From positions 1 to 53,683 of the forward strand of contig JAMFSN010000187.1 of NCBI GenBank assembly GCA_026225295.1: 53,683 bases of DNA, written 5' to 3'. The DNA comes from Frankia alni (GTDB lineage: Bacteria > Actinomycetota > Actinomycetes > Frankiales > Frankiaceae). Shown piece by piece: positions 41,551-50,590 of the stretch (the stretch's first letter is position 1; each line of letters opens with the position of its first letter). Made by a program: the position numbers and the translations under genes. The notes below the pieces were generated by a model that was not told the DNA's origin, searched no databases, and saw nothing but the letters and a program-made list of their open reading frames with translations.

Positions 41551-44157
41551 GTGAGCACGTCGAACGCCCTACGACGGGCCCTGCGTCGGGCCCGGGACGG
41601 GGCCACCCTCGACGAGACCGAGGCGTCGGTCCTGTTCGGCGCGCGCGGTGACGACCTCGTGGATCTCTCCGCCTCGGCCGCGCGGGTCCGGGACGCCGGG
41701 CTGCGGGCGGCGGGCCGCCCCGGCGTGGTGACGTACTCCCGCAAAGTGTTCATCCCGCTCACCCGGCTGTGCCGGGACCGGTGCCACTACTGCACGTTCG
41801 CCACCGTGCCGCACCGGCTGCCGGCCGCCTTCCTCTCGCCGGACGAGGTGCTGGAGATCGCCCGGGCCGGGGCGGCCGCCGGTTGCAAGGAGGCGCTGTT
41901 CACGCTCGGTGACCAGCCGGAGGAACGGTGGCCGGCCGCCCGGGAGTGGCTGGACGCCCACGGCTACGACTCGACGCTCGGCTACGTGCGGGCCATGGCG
42001 ATCGCCGTGCTGGAGGAGACCGGCCTGCTGCCCCACCTCAACCCGGGCGTCCTGAGCTGGCAGGACTTCGCGCGGTTGAAGCCGGTCGCCCCGTCGATGG
42101 GCATGATGCTGGAGACGACCGCGACCCGGCTGTGGTCCGAGCCGTCCGGTCCCCACCACGGTTCGCCGGACAAGGAGCCGGCGGTCCGGCTGCGGGTCCT
42201 CACCGACGCCGGCCGGCTGTCCGTGCCGTTCACCACCGGACTGCTGCTCGGGATCGGCGAGACGGCGTTGGAGCGGGCCGAGACGGTTTTCGCGATCCGC
42301 TCGATCGCCCGTCGCTACGGGTCCATCCAGGAAGTGATCGTCCAGAACTTCCGGGCCAAGGACGACACCGCGATGCGGGGCGAGCCCGACGTCGGCGCCG
42401 AGGAACTGGCCGCCGCGATCGCGGTCACCCGGCTGGTGCTCGGACCGGCGATGCGGATCCAGGCGCCGCCCAACCTGGTCGACGCCGAGGAATGCGCGCT
42501 GCTGCTGGGGGCCGGGATCGACGACTGGGGGGGTGTCTCCCCGGTGACGCCCGACCACGTGAACCCGGAACGCCCCTGGCCGGCGGTGGACGCGCTCGCG
42601 GCGGCCAGCGCCGCGGCCGGCTTCACCCTGCGGGAGCGGCTCACCGCCTACCCGCCCTATCTGGACGAACCCTGGCTCGACCCGCGCCTGACCGCCCACG
42701 TCCGGGCCCTGGCCGGCCCGGACGGCCTGGCCGACCCGGACGCCCGGGCGGCCGGGCGGCCCTGGCAGGAGCCCGACGGCGGCCTGGGCCTGGACAACAC
42801 GGGTCGCACCGACCTGCACACCGCCATTGACGAGACGGGCCGGACCACGGACCGGCGGGTCGACTTCGACACGGTGTACGGCGACTGGGGCGCGTTGCGC
42901 GAAGAGGTCGCGGCCGCCGGCACCGGGGTCGACGGGACGGTCGGCACCGGGACCCGCGCCGCCCCGAGGAGTACCCCCGAGCGGATTCCGACCGAGGTGG
43001 CGGGGGCGTTGCGCCGCGCGGCCGACGACCCGGCCCGCCTGACCGACGCCCAGGCGCTGGCCCTGTTCGGCGCGACCGGCGACGCGCTGGACGCCCTGTG
43101 CGACCTGGCCGACGACCTGCGGGCCGACGTGGTCGGCGACGACGTCACCTACGTCGTCAACCGCAACATCAACTTCACCAACGTCTGCTACACCGGCTGC
43201 CGGTTCTGCGCGTTCGCGCAGCGCCGGGGGGACGCCGACGCCTACACCCTGTCGATGGAGGAGGTCGGGGCCCGGGCCCAGGAGGCTTGGGCGGTGGGCG
43301 CGACCGAGGTCTGCATGCAGGGTGGCATCCACCCCGACCTGCCCGGCACCGCGTACTTCGACCTGGCCCGGGAGATCAAGAGTCGGGTCCCCGACCTGCA
43401 CCTGCACGCCTACTCGCCGATGGAGGTCCTCAACGGCGCGACCCGCACGGGGCTCTCGATCCGCGACTGGCTGGTGGCGGCGCGGGAAGCCGGCGTCGAC
43501 ACGATTCCGGGCACCGCGGCGGAGATCCTCGACGACGACGTCCGGTGGGTGCTGACCAAGGGCAAGCTGCCCACCGCGTCCTGGGTCGAGGTCATCACCA
43601 CCGCCCACCAGGTGGGTCTGCGGTCGTCCGCCACGATGATGTACGGCCACGTCGACACCCCGGCCCACTGGGTCGCCCACCTGCGGTTGCTGCGCTCCAT
43701 CCAGGATCAGACCGGCGGTTTCACCGAATTCGTGGCCCTGCCGTTCGTGCACTCCAGTTCGCCGATCTATCTGGCCGGGGTGGCCCGCCCGGGGCCGACC
43801 GCGCAGGAGAATCTGGCCGTCCACGCGCTGGCCCGCCTGCTGCTGCACGGATCGATCGACAACATCCAGTGCTCGTGGGTGAAGTTGGGGGTCGAGGGGT
43901 GCCACGCCGTGCTCCGCGCCGGCTGCAACGACCTGGGTGGGACCCTGATGGAGGAGACGATCAGCCGGATGGCCGGATCGGCTCACGGCTCGCGCAAGTC
44001 CATCGCCGACCTGGAGGACCTGGCCGCGGCGATGAACCGGCCGGCCCGTCAGCGGACCACCACTTATGGGCCAGTGAGTGCGGAGCGTCACCAAGCCGCC
44101 CGGCGCGATCCGGACATTGCCGGCCGCGGCCGTACGGTACTGCCGCTCCTGACCTGA
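41551..44157 (+). CDS. fbiC: FO synthase (fused CofG-CofH)
   Basis: 868 residues from GTG 41551 (GAGGAG 4 bp upstream). Actinobacterial FbiC joins the two radical-SAM halves. The CofG half has the CX3CX2C cluster Cys74/78/81 (CRDRCHYC), [20 protein letters not shown], and [11 protein letters not shown]. The CofH half starts near 480 with Cys546/550/553 (CYTGCRFC), [13 protein letters not shown], and [17 protein letters not shown]. It makes Fo from 5-amino-6-ribitylamino-uracil and tyrosine. The joining linker (about 430-480) is Thr/Gly-rich. In M. tuberculosis fbiC is far from fbiAB, but here all three are neighbours. Confidence 0.97.
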   Translation: MSTSNALRRALRRARDGATLDETEASVLFGARGDDLVDLSASAARVRDAGLRAAGRPGVVTYSRKVFIPLTRLCRDRCHYCTFATVPHRLPAAFLSPDEVLEIARAGAAAGCKEALFTLGDQPEERWPAAREWLDAHGYDSTLGYVRAMAIAVLEETGLLPHLNPGVLSWQDFARLKPVAPSMGMMLETTATRLWSEPSGPHHGSPDKEPAVRLRVLTDAGRLSVPFTTGLLLGIGETALERAETVFAIRSIARRYGSIQEVIVQNFRAKDDTAMRGEPDVGAEELAAAIAVTRLVLGPAMRIQAPPNLVDAEECALLLGAGIDDWGGVSPVTPDHVNPERPWPAVDALAAASAAAGFTLRERLTAYPPYLDEPWLDPRLTAHVRALAGPDGLADPDARAAGRPWQEPDGGLGLDNTGRTDLHTAIDETGRTTDRRVDFDTVYGDWGALREEVAAAGTGVDGTVGTGTRAAPRSTPERIPTEVAGALRRAADDPARLTDAQALALFGATGDALDALCDLADDLRADVVGDDVTYVVNRNINFTNVCYTGCRFCAFAQRRGDADAYTLSMEEVGARAQEAWAVGATEVCMQGGIHPDLPGTAYFDLAREIKSRVPDLHLHAYSPMEVLNGATRTGLSIRDWLVAAREAGVDTIPGTAAEILDDDVRWVLTKGKLPTASWVEVITTAHQVGLRSSATMMYGHVDTPAHWVAHLRLLRSIQDQTGGFTEFVALPFVHSSSPIYLAGVARPGPTAQENLAVHALARLLLHGSIDNIQCSWVKLGVEGCHAVLRAGCNDLGGTLMEETISRMAGSAHGSRKSIADLEDLAAAMNRPARQRTTTYGPVSAERHQAARRDPDIAGRGRTVLPLLT

Positions 44158-44445
44158 TCGACAGTTTCGTCCGGACACCGGCAATACCACAAACGACCTT
44201 CGGGGTACCCCTCAAGGCGCTTCTCTACTACGCTCCGCTATTGTTCGGTTGCAGAAAGTAGATATCGCGACGGTGGTGGGCTTGACGTGACCGTCTCCGG
44301 GACGTGTAATTACCGGCGTGTCATTCCCCCGGCCGGAGCGACAGGTGCGCTAGTGCGCCTGTCGCACGGTATGGACACCAGCCACCAGTGCGTCGGCGCC
44401 CGGGGGGGTCAGCTGACGCACCGCGACGGGTCTGGAGGAGTCCAC
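44158..44445 (+). promoter_or_regulatory. Long whiB2 leader region
   Basis: 288 bp separate fbiC from the preferred whiB start. TTGTTC (44241-44246) and TAGATA (44259-44264) are promoter-like but only 12 bp apart, so one of them is probably fortuitous. An imperfect palindrome with core GGGGTACCCC lies at 44197-44217, just upstream, where an activator or repressor could bind. GGAGGAG at 44434-44440 is the ribosome site. An alternative upstream frame in this region has no family resemblance. Confidence 0.4.
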
Positions 44446-44859
44446 ATGGAAAACACCGACGCGGGTGTCGACGTGGTTGCTGAGCTGGTTGACAGCGCGC
44501 GATTCGACAACGACGTGAGCCCGCGGGCGAGCGACCGGCCGGATCCGATCGACGATCCGGGGTCGGCTCGTCCGATCTCGGTCTTCGCCGGTCCGGACGC
44601 GGCCGTGATCGACGTCGGGCTCGGCGACGTCTTCGGGGAGCCGCCCGAGTGGCAGGAGCGGGCGCTGTGCGCCCAAACCGACCCGGAGGCGTTCTTCCCG
44701 GAGAAGGGCGGTTCGACCCGCGAGGCCAAGCGGATCTGCCTGGGCTGTGAAGTCCGGGCCGAGTGCCTCGAGTACGCGCTGGCCAACGACGAGCGGTTCG
44801 GTATCTGGGGCGGGATGTCGGAGCGCGAGCGCCGCCGGTACCGCCGCCGGGCCGGCTGA
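44446..44859 (+). CDS. whiB2: WhiB-family iron-sulfur transcription factor (WhiB2/WhmD type)
   Basis: 137 residues from ATG 44446, supported by GGAGGAG 5 bp upstream; the longer frame has an un-WhiB-like head. The C-terminal 70 residues are canonical: Cys75, Cys98, Cys101 and Cys107 as C-x22-CxxC-x5-C for the [4Fe-4S] cluster, the GIWGG turn (119-123), and a basic tail RERRRYRRRAG. WhiB2/WhmD controls septation in mycobacteria, and its neighbours here match the mycobacterial block. An N-terminal, acidic extension of about 70 residues is characteristic of WhiB2 orthologues. Orthology rests on synteny. Confidence 0.93.
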   Translation: MENTDAGVDVVAELVDSARFDNDVSPRASDRPDPIDDPGSARPISVFAGPDAAVIDVGLGDVFGEPPEWQERALCAQTDPEAFFPEKGGSTREAKRICLGCEVRAECLEYALANDERFGIWGGMSERERRRYRRRAG

Positions 44860-44879
44860 GCAACCACACCGACCGCGAG

Positions 44880-47800
44880 ATGGCGGATCTGGTCGCGGTC
44901 GGGGCCGACCCGGGCCGGGACCGCCGGGACCCGGAACCGACCCCGGTCGCCGGGTCCGTGACGGCCGTCCTGGTCGTCTGCGACGGGATGGAATGGCTGC
45001 CCGCCGCGCTGGCCGCGCTTTCTTCCCAGGAGCGGGCCCCGGACCGGATCGTCGCCGTCGACGTCGGCAGCGTCGACGGGAGCGGTCTGCTGTGCGTCCG
45101 GGCCCTGGGGGCCGCCCGGCTGGTGGGGCTGGCCCGGGGCACCTCGTTCGCCGCGGCGGTCGCCAGCGGGCTCGCCGCCGTCGGCGGACCCCCTCCGGAC
45201 GGGTTCGTCTGGCTGCTGCACGACGATGCGGCGCCCCGGCCGGACGCCCTCCGGCACCTCTTGCTGTACGCCGCCACCGACCCCAGCGCGGCGGTGCTCG
45301 GCCCGAAGATCCACGACTGGTCGGCCCCGGGAATCGTGCGGGAGGTCGGGGTCGCCCTCGACCGCACCGCCCGCCGGGTGACCGGTCTCGCGCCCGACGA
45401 GCACGACCACGGACAGCACGACGGTCCGCGGGACGTCCCGGCCGTCTCCACCGCCGGCCTGCTCGTGCGATCGGGTGCCTGGACCCGGCTCGGTGGCCTG
45501 TCGGTCGACCTGGCCGCCGCCGAGGACGTGGATTTCGGCTGGCGGGCCGGGCGGTCCGGGCTGCGGGTGGTGGTCGTGCCGATGGCGGTCGTGACCCACC
45601 GGCGGGCCGGGGCCACCGGCCGCCGCGGGATCCGGACCCCGCGAGTCGCCCGGCGGACCCACCGGCAGGCCGCGTTGTTCGTGCGGCTGGCCAACGCGCC
45701 GGCCGGTTGGCTGCCGCTGATCGCCGTCCACCTGGCGCTGGTCGGCCTGGGTCGGACCGCCGTCCGGCTGGCCCGGCTCCGGCCGGCCGACGCGGCCGAC
45801 GAACTCCTCGCCACCGCCGCGGTGTTCGCGAGCGTCCGGTTGCTCGCGCGGGGTCGGCGGACCCGGCGCGCCGGGTCCCGGGCCGGGCGCCCCGTCCCGC
45901 ACCGGGTGGTCCGGCGGACCCACGCGCTGATCCCGGCCCAGCGGGCCCCGCTCGGTCGGGACCCGGCCGCCCGGGACCCGGCCGCCCGGGACCTGCCGAG
46001 TCGGGAGGCGGCTGGTCGGGAGGCGGCCGGCGGGCCCGCGGTCGAAGTGCGCCCGGTCGAGGTCCGGCGGCCCGACCGGACGTGGATGGCGCTGGGCGGC
46101 GTTCTGGCCGTGGTCGGTCTGGCCACCGCGCGGGCCGGCGGCGGGTTCGGCTCGACCGGGGTCGCCGCGCGACTGCTGCCCGCGCCGGGCGGCGCGACCG
46201 CTGTGTGGTCGGCCCTCGCGTCCGGCTGGTCAGGGGGCGCCAGCGCGGGCCTCGGTGGCCCGGGCCCGGCGCCCGGCTGGACCCCCGCGCTGGCCGTCCT
46301 GTCGACGCTGTGCGGGGGGAAGCCGTGGCTGGCCCTCGACCTGGTGCTGGCCGGCGGTCCGGTCCTGGCCGGGCTGGCGGCGTGGTGGGCGGCCGGCTCG
46401 ATCCGGCCGGCGGTCCGCCGGCCGGTCCGGCTCGCCGGGGCCGGGGCGTACGGGCTGGTCCCGGTGGTCACCGGAACCGTCGCCGCGGGACGGTTCGATG
46501 TCGTCCTCGCGATGGTGGTGCTGCCGCTGACCCTCGCGGCCGCCGTCCGCGCGAGCGGCGCGGTTCCGCGCCGGGTTCGGGCGGCGGCGGTGGCCCGGGT
46601 CGCGCTCGGGGCGGCCGCGGTGGCGGCCTGTTCGCCGCCGCTCGCGATCCCCTTGGCCCTCGTCCTGCTCGGCGGGGCCGCCCTGACCCGCCGGCCGGCC
46701 CGGTTGGTTCACCGACTGGCGTGGGTGTTCGCGGTGTTCGGGGCCGCCGCGGCGATGCTGTGGACCTTTGCGGCCGACGCCGGTCGCCAGCCCGGCCTGC
46801 TCGTGCGGGGGTACGGCACCCTGGCCGCCGCACCGGTCACCGGCCCGCTGGTGGCGGCCGGGTCCCGGCCGGTGGCGCTGGCCGCCGCGGCCGGGGCCGG
46901 CGTCGTGGGGCTGGCGGCGCTCGTCGGCCTGACCCGGCCCCGGGTGGCGCCCGCCGCGTGGGCCGGCTGGGCGGTGGCGCTCATCGCCGCCGGAGCGGCC
47001 GCCGGCTCGGCCCGGGGCATCGCCGGCGTGCGGGGCAGCATCGCGCCGGACCTCGCGCTGGCCGCCCTCGGGCTGCTCGGGGCGGCCATGGTCGCCACCC
47101 GGGGGGCCCGGCTCGATCTCGGTAACCACGCGTTTTCGTGGCGCCAGCCGGCCGCGGCGGCCCTCGCGGCCGTGACCCTCGGCGCCCCGGTGGTGCTCGC
47201 GGTCGTCGCCGTGGTCGCGCCCGGGTCGCCCGCGTCCGCCTCGTCCGGGGCCGGTTCGGCGCCGTGGGGGGCGCTGGCCGGTCCGGACGGAGGTCGGGTG
47301 CTCGTCCTGACCGGGTCCGCGCCGGTCCGGTACAGCCTGGTCGGGTCGCTCGGTCCCCGGCTGGGCGATCTGGACGCCCGGGTGCCGGCCGCCGCCCGGG
47401 CCTTCACCTCCGCCACCGTGACGGCGCTGGTCACCGGGGCCGGGGACCCGGCCGCGACCGCCCGCCTGGTGCCGCTCGGGGTGGGCGCGGTGGCCGTCCC
47501 GGCGTCCGGCGCCGGCGGGGCGGTCGTCGCCGCGCTCGACGCGACCCCCGGACTGGTCCGGGCCCAGGTCGGAACCGGGTTCCTGGTCTGGCGGCCGGCC
47601 GCGGGCGGCCCCGGAGCCGACGGCGGGGCCGGCGGTGGGGCCCGGCTGTCGGTCGTCGACGGCGCCACCGCGCGGCCGGTCGGGGCGGACGGGCAGGTCC
47701 CGGCCGGGGGCAACGGCCGGGCGCTGGTCCTGGCCGAGCCGGTCGACCGGGCGTGGCGGGCGACGCTCGACGGGCGTCGGCTGCCGGCCCGCCCGGGATC

Positions 47801-47966
47801 CGGATTCGGGCCGGCCTTCGCGTTGCCGGCCGCCGGCGGCCGGGTGCTGGTCCGGTACGACGACGGCCCGCGGCGGATCGTCCTGGGCGCCCAGGCGGTA
47901 GCGGTCCTGCTGGCCGTGGGCGTCGCGTCGAACGGTGCTCAGCGGATCCGCCGGCGGACGGGATGA
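44880..47966 (+). CDS. Giant GT2 glycosyltransferase with polytopic membrane domain
   Basis: 1028 residues from ATG 44880; a longer frame overlaps whiB2 and was rejected. Residues 20-230 form a GT-A-like domain: TAVLVVCDGMEWLPAALAAL, IVAVDVGSVDGSG, LHDDAAPRPDAL (DD motif), and AAEDVDFGWRAGRSG. A first helix near 275 and a repeated basic linker follow (RDPAARDPAARDLPSRE, then REAAGREAAGGPAVE at about 359-390). From about 400 on, there are some 10-12 helices and a beta-rich C-terminal extracytoplasmic domain. Genes of this type sit between whiB2 and DUF5719 in many actinobacteria; their function is not settled. ATGA overlap with DUF5719. Confidence 0.82.
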   Translation: MADLVAVGADPGRDRRDPEPTPVAGSVTAVLVVCDGMEWLPAALAALSSQERAPDRIVAVDVGSVDGSGLLCVRALGAARLVGLARGTSFAAAVASGLAAVGGPPPDGFVWLLHDDAAPRPDALRHLLLYAATDPSAAVLGPKIHDWSAPGIVREVGVALDRTARRVTGLAPDEHDHGQHDGPRDVPAVSTAGLLVRSGAWTRLGGLSVDLAAAEDVDFGWRAGRSGLRVVVVPMAVVTHRRAGATGRRGIRTPRVARRTHRQAALFVRLANAPAGWLPLIAVHLALVGLGRTAVRLARLRPADAADELLATAAVFASVRLLARGRRTRRAGSRAGRPVPHRVVRRTHALIPAQRAPLGRDPAARDPAARDLPSREAAGREAAGGPAVEVRPVEVRRPDRTWMALGGVLAVVGLATARAGGGFGSTGVAARLLPAPGGATAVWSALASGWSGGASAGLGGPGPAPGWTPALAVLSTLCGGKPWLALDLVLAGGPVLAGLAAWWAAGSIRPAVRRPVRLAGAGAYGLVPVVTGTVAAGRFDVVLAMVVLPLTLAAAVRASGAVPRRVRAAAVARVALGAAAVAACSPPLAIPLALVLLGGAALTRRPARLVHRLAWVFAVFGAAAAMLWTFAADAGRQPGLLVRGYGTLAAAPVTGPLVAAGSRPVALAAAAGAGVVGLAALVGLTRPRVAPAAWAGWAVALIAAGAAAGSARGIAGVRGSIAPDLALAALGLLGAAMVATRGARLDLGNHAFSWRQPAAAALAAVTLGAPVVLAVVAVVAPGSPASASSGAGSAPWGALAGPDGGRVLVLTGSAPVRYSLVGSLGPRLGDLDARVPAAARAFTSATVTALVTGAGDPAATARLVPLGVGAVAVPASGAGGAVVAALDATPGLVRAQVGTGFLVWRPAAGGPGADGGAGGGARLSVVDGATARPVGADGQVPAGGNGRALVLAEPVDRAWRATLDGRRLPARPGSGFGPAFALPAAGGRVLVRYDDGPRRIVLGAQAVAVLLAVGVASNGAQRIRRRTG

Positions 47967-49450
47967 GGCGGGCCCTACGACTGGGGTCGGCCGTGATCGG
48001 CGTGGTCGCGCTGGGCGGCGCGGGTGCCCTCGCCGCGACCCGCGCTCCGGCGCCGGTCGGCGGCGCCGGCCCGGCCCCGGCGGTGCCGGTCGCGATGACG
48101 TCGGTGGTCTGCCCGAACCTGCTGGCCGGCTACACCGGGTCCAGGGCCGGGTCCGGGCGCGCGGTCCGGGTCGCCCTCGCCACGGCCGGCCCGGCCCCGG
48201 CCGGGTCCGTGACCCGGGCCCCGGTCGGCCGGACCGGGGTGGACACCGTCACCGCCAGCGGTCCGGGAGCGGGCGGAATCACGACGACGGTCACCGCGAC
48301 CGGCACCGGGACCGCGCGGGCCGCCAGCCGGGCGCTGTGCGTCGCACCCGCGGCCACCACCTGGTTCGCCGGCCCGGGGACCGGCGCCGGCGCGGACCCG
48401 TTGCTCACGCTCACCAACCCCGGGCCGGGGCCGGCCCGGGCCGACATCGCGGTGGTCACCGGCGCGGGCGCGGCCGGCGACAACGAGACGGGCGCGGCCG
48501 GCGACAGCGCGACCGGCGCCGACCTGGGCGGCGACAGCGCGACCGGCGATCCGATGGGGATGGTCGATCCGGGGGTCGGGGTCCCGGCCGGATCCACCGT
48601 CACGGTGCGGCTCGCCGCGCTCGCCCCCGAGGCGACGGCCACCGCGGTGCGGGTGACCGTGCGCGAGGGGCGTCTGGCGACCAGCCTCCTGGACCGGGAC
48701 TCGGTGCCGGGCCCGGGGCGCAACGTGGCGGCCGTGCCACCCAGCGCGGCCCCGTCCCGCACCGTGCTGATCCCCGGCGAAGCGGCCGGACCGGGTCGTC
48801 GGGTGCTGGTCATCGCGGCGCCGACCGGGGACGCGATGGTCCGCGTCGAGCAGGTGGGCGCCGGCTCCCGGTACAGCCCGGTCGGGCTGGCCGCGGTCGC
48901 GGTGGCGGCGGGCACCGTGACCCGGCTCGATCTCGGCCGGGCCCCGGCCGCCGACGGCTCGGTGCTCGCCACGGTCACGGCCGGCGCCCCGGTGCTGGCC
49001 GCGCTTGGTCTGACCAGCTCGAATACGACCAGCGCGAACGGGACGGCGCCGGCCCGGACCTGGCTCGCGCCGGTCCCCCCGCCGGCCGGGGCCCAGCCGT
49101 CCTCGACGACGGTCGTGGCGGTCCCGGGACTGCCGGCCGGCAACGCGGGCGAGGTGGTGATCGCGACCGGGTCCGGTGGGGGCCGGGCCCGGCTCGACAC
49201 CGGGGCGGCGGTGGCGCTCCCGGCCGGGCGCACGGTGACGATCGGGCTGCCTCCGCGCTACCGCGGCGGAACACTCACGATCACCGGCGCCGGGACCGGC
49301 GGCGCCGCTGGCGGCGCGGTGGCGCAGATCCTGCGGCGGGCCGGAGCGACGGGCGCCGGGCCGGGTGCGGCCCTCGTCCTACCCCCGGCCGTCGACGCCG
49401 TCCGTGGGGTGACGGTGCTCGACGACCCCCGCGCGGCCGCCCAGCGCTAA
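47963..49450 (+). CDS. DUF5719-family secreted or anchored protein
   Basis: 495 residues from ATG 47963, overlapping the preceding stop (ATGA). A basic start and Ala/Gly-rich hydrophobic stretch (RLGSAVIGVVALGGAGALA) look like a signal peptide or anchor. The remainder is Ala/Gly/Thr/Val-rich beta structure with VGRTGVDTVTASGPG and SRALCVAPAATTWFAGPGT, as in DUF5719 proteins that always follow the giant GT2. Residues about 175-200 hold short repeats GAAGDNETGAAGDSATGAD and GGDSATGDP. It lacks recognisable catalytic residues and is probably a partner of the membrane GT2 at the cell surface. Confidence 0.75.
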   Translation: MRRALRLGSAVIGVVALGGAGALAATRAPAPVGGAGPAPAVPVAMTSVVCPNLLAGYTGSRAGSGRAVRVALATAGPAPAGSVTRAPVGRTGVDTVTASGPGAGGITTTVTATGTGTARAASRALCVAPAATTWFAGPGTGAGADPLLTLTNPGPGPARADIAVVTGAGAAGDNETGAAGDSATGADLGGDSATGDPMGMVDPGVGVPAGSTVTVRLAALAPEATATAVRVTVREGRLATSLLDRDSVPGPGRNVAAVPPSAAPSRTVLIPGEAAGPGRRVLVIAAPTGDAMVRVEQVGAGSRYSPVGLAAVAVAAGTVTRLDLGRAPAADGSVLATVTAGAPVLAALGLTSSNTTSANGTAPARTWLAPVPPPAGAQPSSTTVVAVPGLPAGNAGEVVIATGSGGGRARLDTGAAVALPAGRTVTIGLPPRYRGGTLTITGAGTGGAAGGAVAQILRRAGATGAGPGAALVLPPAVDAVRGVTVLDDPRAAAQR

Positions 49451-49466
49451 CTGGTCCGGAAGGCGG

Positions 49467-49976
49467 TCATTCCTCGTCTTCGTCGCCGAAGCCGTGGCCT
49501 TCCGGGTCGATGATCTCCGGCTCGACGCCCAGCATGTCCGCGACCTCGTGCACGATCACGTCGAGGACCAGTTCGGCGAGATCCTCCCGGTCGAGGGCGC
49601 GGGCCTCCAGCGGCCGGCGGTAGACGACGATGCGGGCCGGTACCGCCGCGCGCCCGCTCCCGGTGGCCGGGATGTACCGGGTCAGCGGCACCGGGTCGAG
49701 GTCGGTGTCCGCATCCGCCCCGGTCTGGCCCGCGGGCGGCAGCACCGGCACGTCCTCGACGGCGAACTCGACGTCGGACAGCTGTTCGGACCAGCGCTGC
49801 TCGAGATGTTCGACCGCGTCGAGCACGAGATCGTCGAAGCGCTCCGCCCGGCTGCGCCGGATCGGTACGTCCGAGGTGACGAGCAGTCCCCGCAGCCCGC
49901 GGCCGCGTCGGTCGCGCCGGCGCCGGACCCGCCGACTGCTGGCCGTCTGCGCGTCACCCGCCCCACCAGCCGCCAT
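49467..49976 (-). CDS. Metallopeptidase-like (Zincin_1/DUF1025) protein with altered HExxH
   Basis: 169 residues, convergent with DUF5719 (16-bp gap). The Arg-rich head (RRVRRRRDRRGRG) is followed by FDDLVLDAVEHLEQRWSEQL, VVYRRPLEARALDREDLAEL, and VLDVIVHEVADMLGVEPEII, the layout of the Rv3259 family of minimal zincins. The zinc motif HExxH reads H143-E144-V-A-D147, with Asp in place of the second His, so normal zinc protease chemistry is doubtful. An acidic tail (DPEGHGFGDEDEE) could bind metal or partner. Same genomic place as Rv3259 between whiB2 and DUF3499. Confidence 0.8.
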   Translation of the reverse strand: MAAGGAGDAQTASSRRVRRRRDRRGRGLRGLLVTSDVPIRRSRAERFDDLVLDAVEHLEQRWSEQLSDVEFAVEDVPVLPPAGQTGADADTDLDPVPLTRYIPATGSGRAAVPARIVVYRRPLEARALDREDLAELVLDVIVHEVADMLGVEPEIIDPEGHGFGDEDEE

Positions 49977-50148
49977 CCCACCAGCCTAGAGGCCCGGCGG
50001 CCCGGGCCCCCGGGCCACTGGCGGACAACGACCTCGAGACCACGCTGCGCATACAAGAAAACCGTTAGGCCGTACGGACGGTGACACTTTTGGCTCGGGT
50101 GGCGCCGCCCCGACGACACGGGGTGGCCGGTGGTGGCCGCCGACCGTT

Positions 50149-50523
50149 GTGGGGGCTACCGTCCGGAAGGTGAAGCCTCGGCGCTGCTCCCGCTCGGCGT
50201 GCTCCGCGCCTGCGGTGGCGACGCTCACTTACGCCTACGCCGAGTCGACCGCCGTGCTGGGGCCGCTCGCGCCGTTCGTCGAGCCCCACTCCTACGACCT
50301 GTGTGGGCCGCACGCCGACCGGCTCACCGTCCCGCTCGGCTGGGCCGTGGTCCGGGTCGAAGGCGAGCAGGGGCCCAATCACAGCTCGGACGACCTGGAG
50401 GCGCTGGCCGACGCGGTGCGCGAAGCGGCCCGGCCCGCGCCGGATCCGCCCGGCGGTCCGGGTGGACCCGCCGGGCCGACCGGCCGCCGGGGTCACCTGC
50501 GCGTGCTGCCCGGATCATCCTGA
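50149..50523 (+). CDS. DUF3499-family protein
   Basis: 124 residues from GTG 50149; a GTG at 50170 would start at VKPRRCSRSAC, which is closer to the usual DUF3499 N-terminus. The conserved part is CSRSACSAPAVATLTYAYAE, then EPHSYDLCGPHADRLTVPLGWAVVR, with CSRSAC and LC-x-x-H suggesting a small zinc site. The C-terminal third is Pro/Gly-rich and variable. DUF3499 (Rv3258c in M. tuberculosis) lies between the metallopeptidase-like gene and phosphomannomutase throughout actinobacteria. Function unknown. Confidence 0.8.
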   Translation: MGATVRKVKPRRCSRSACSAPAVATLTYAYAESTAVLGPLAPFVEPHSYDLCGPHADRLTVPLGWAVVRVEGEQGPNHSSDDLEALADAVREAARPAPDPPGGPGGPAGPTGRRGHLRVLPGSS

Positions 50524-50590
50524 CCATCACGGTAGGGTCGATTCCCAACACGCCGGCCGGGGGGGTCGGATCGTGGAAGGGGGTATCCGG

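Noticed and set aside
41569-44190. An 873-residue minus-strand frame opposite fbiC
   Set aside because: fbiC is unmistakable and the antisense frame has no motif, only the shadow of its codon bias.
44197-44217. Rho-independent terminator after fbiC
   Set aside because: The GGGGTACCCC palindrome is not followed by a T-run and sits near the whiB2 promoter, so I treat it only as a possible regulatory site.
44287-44445. An upstream start for whiB2
   Set aside because: The extra residues do not resemble WhiB N-termini and a strong GGAGGAG lies before ATG 44446.
44321-46471. A 716-residue minus-strand frame
   Set aside because: It lies antisense to whiB2 and the giant GT2; it is Ser/Arg/Pro low-complexity.
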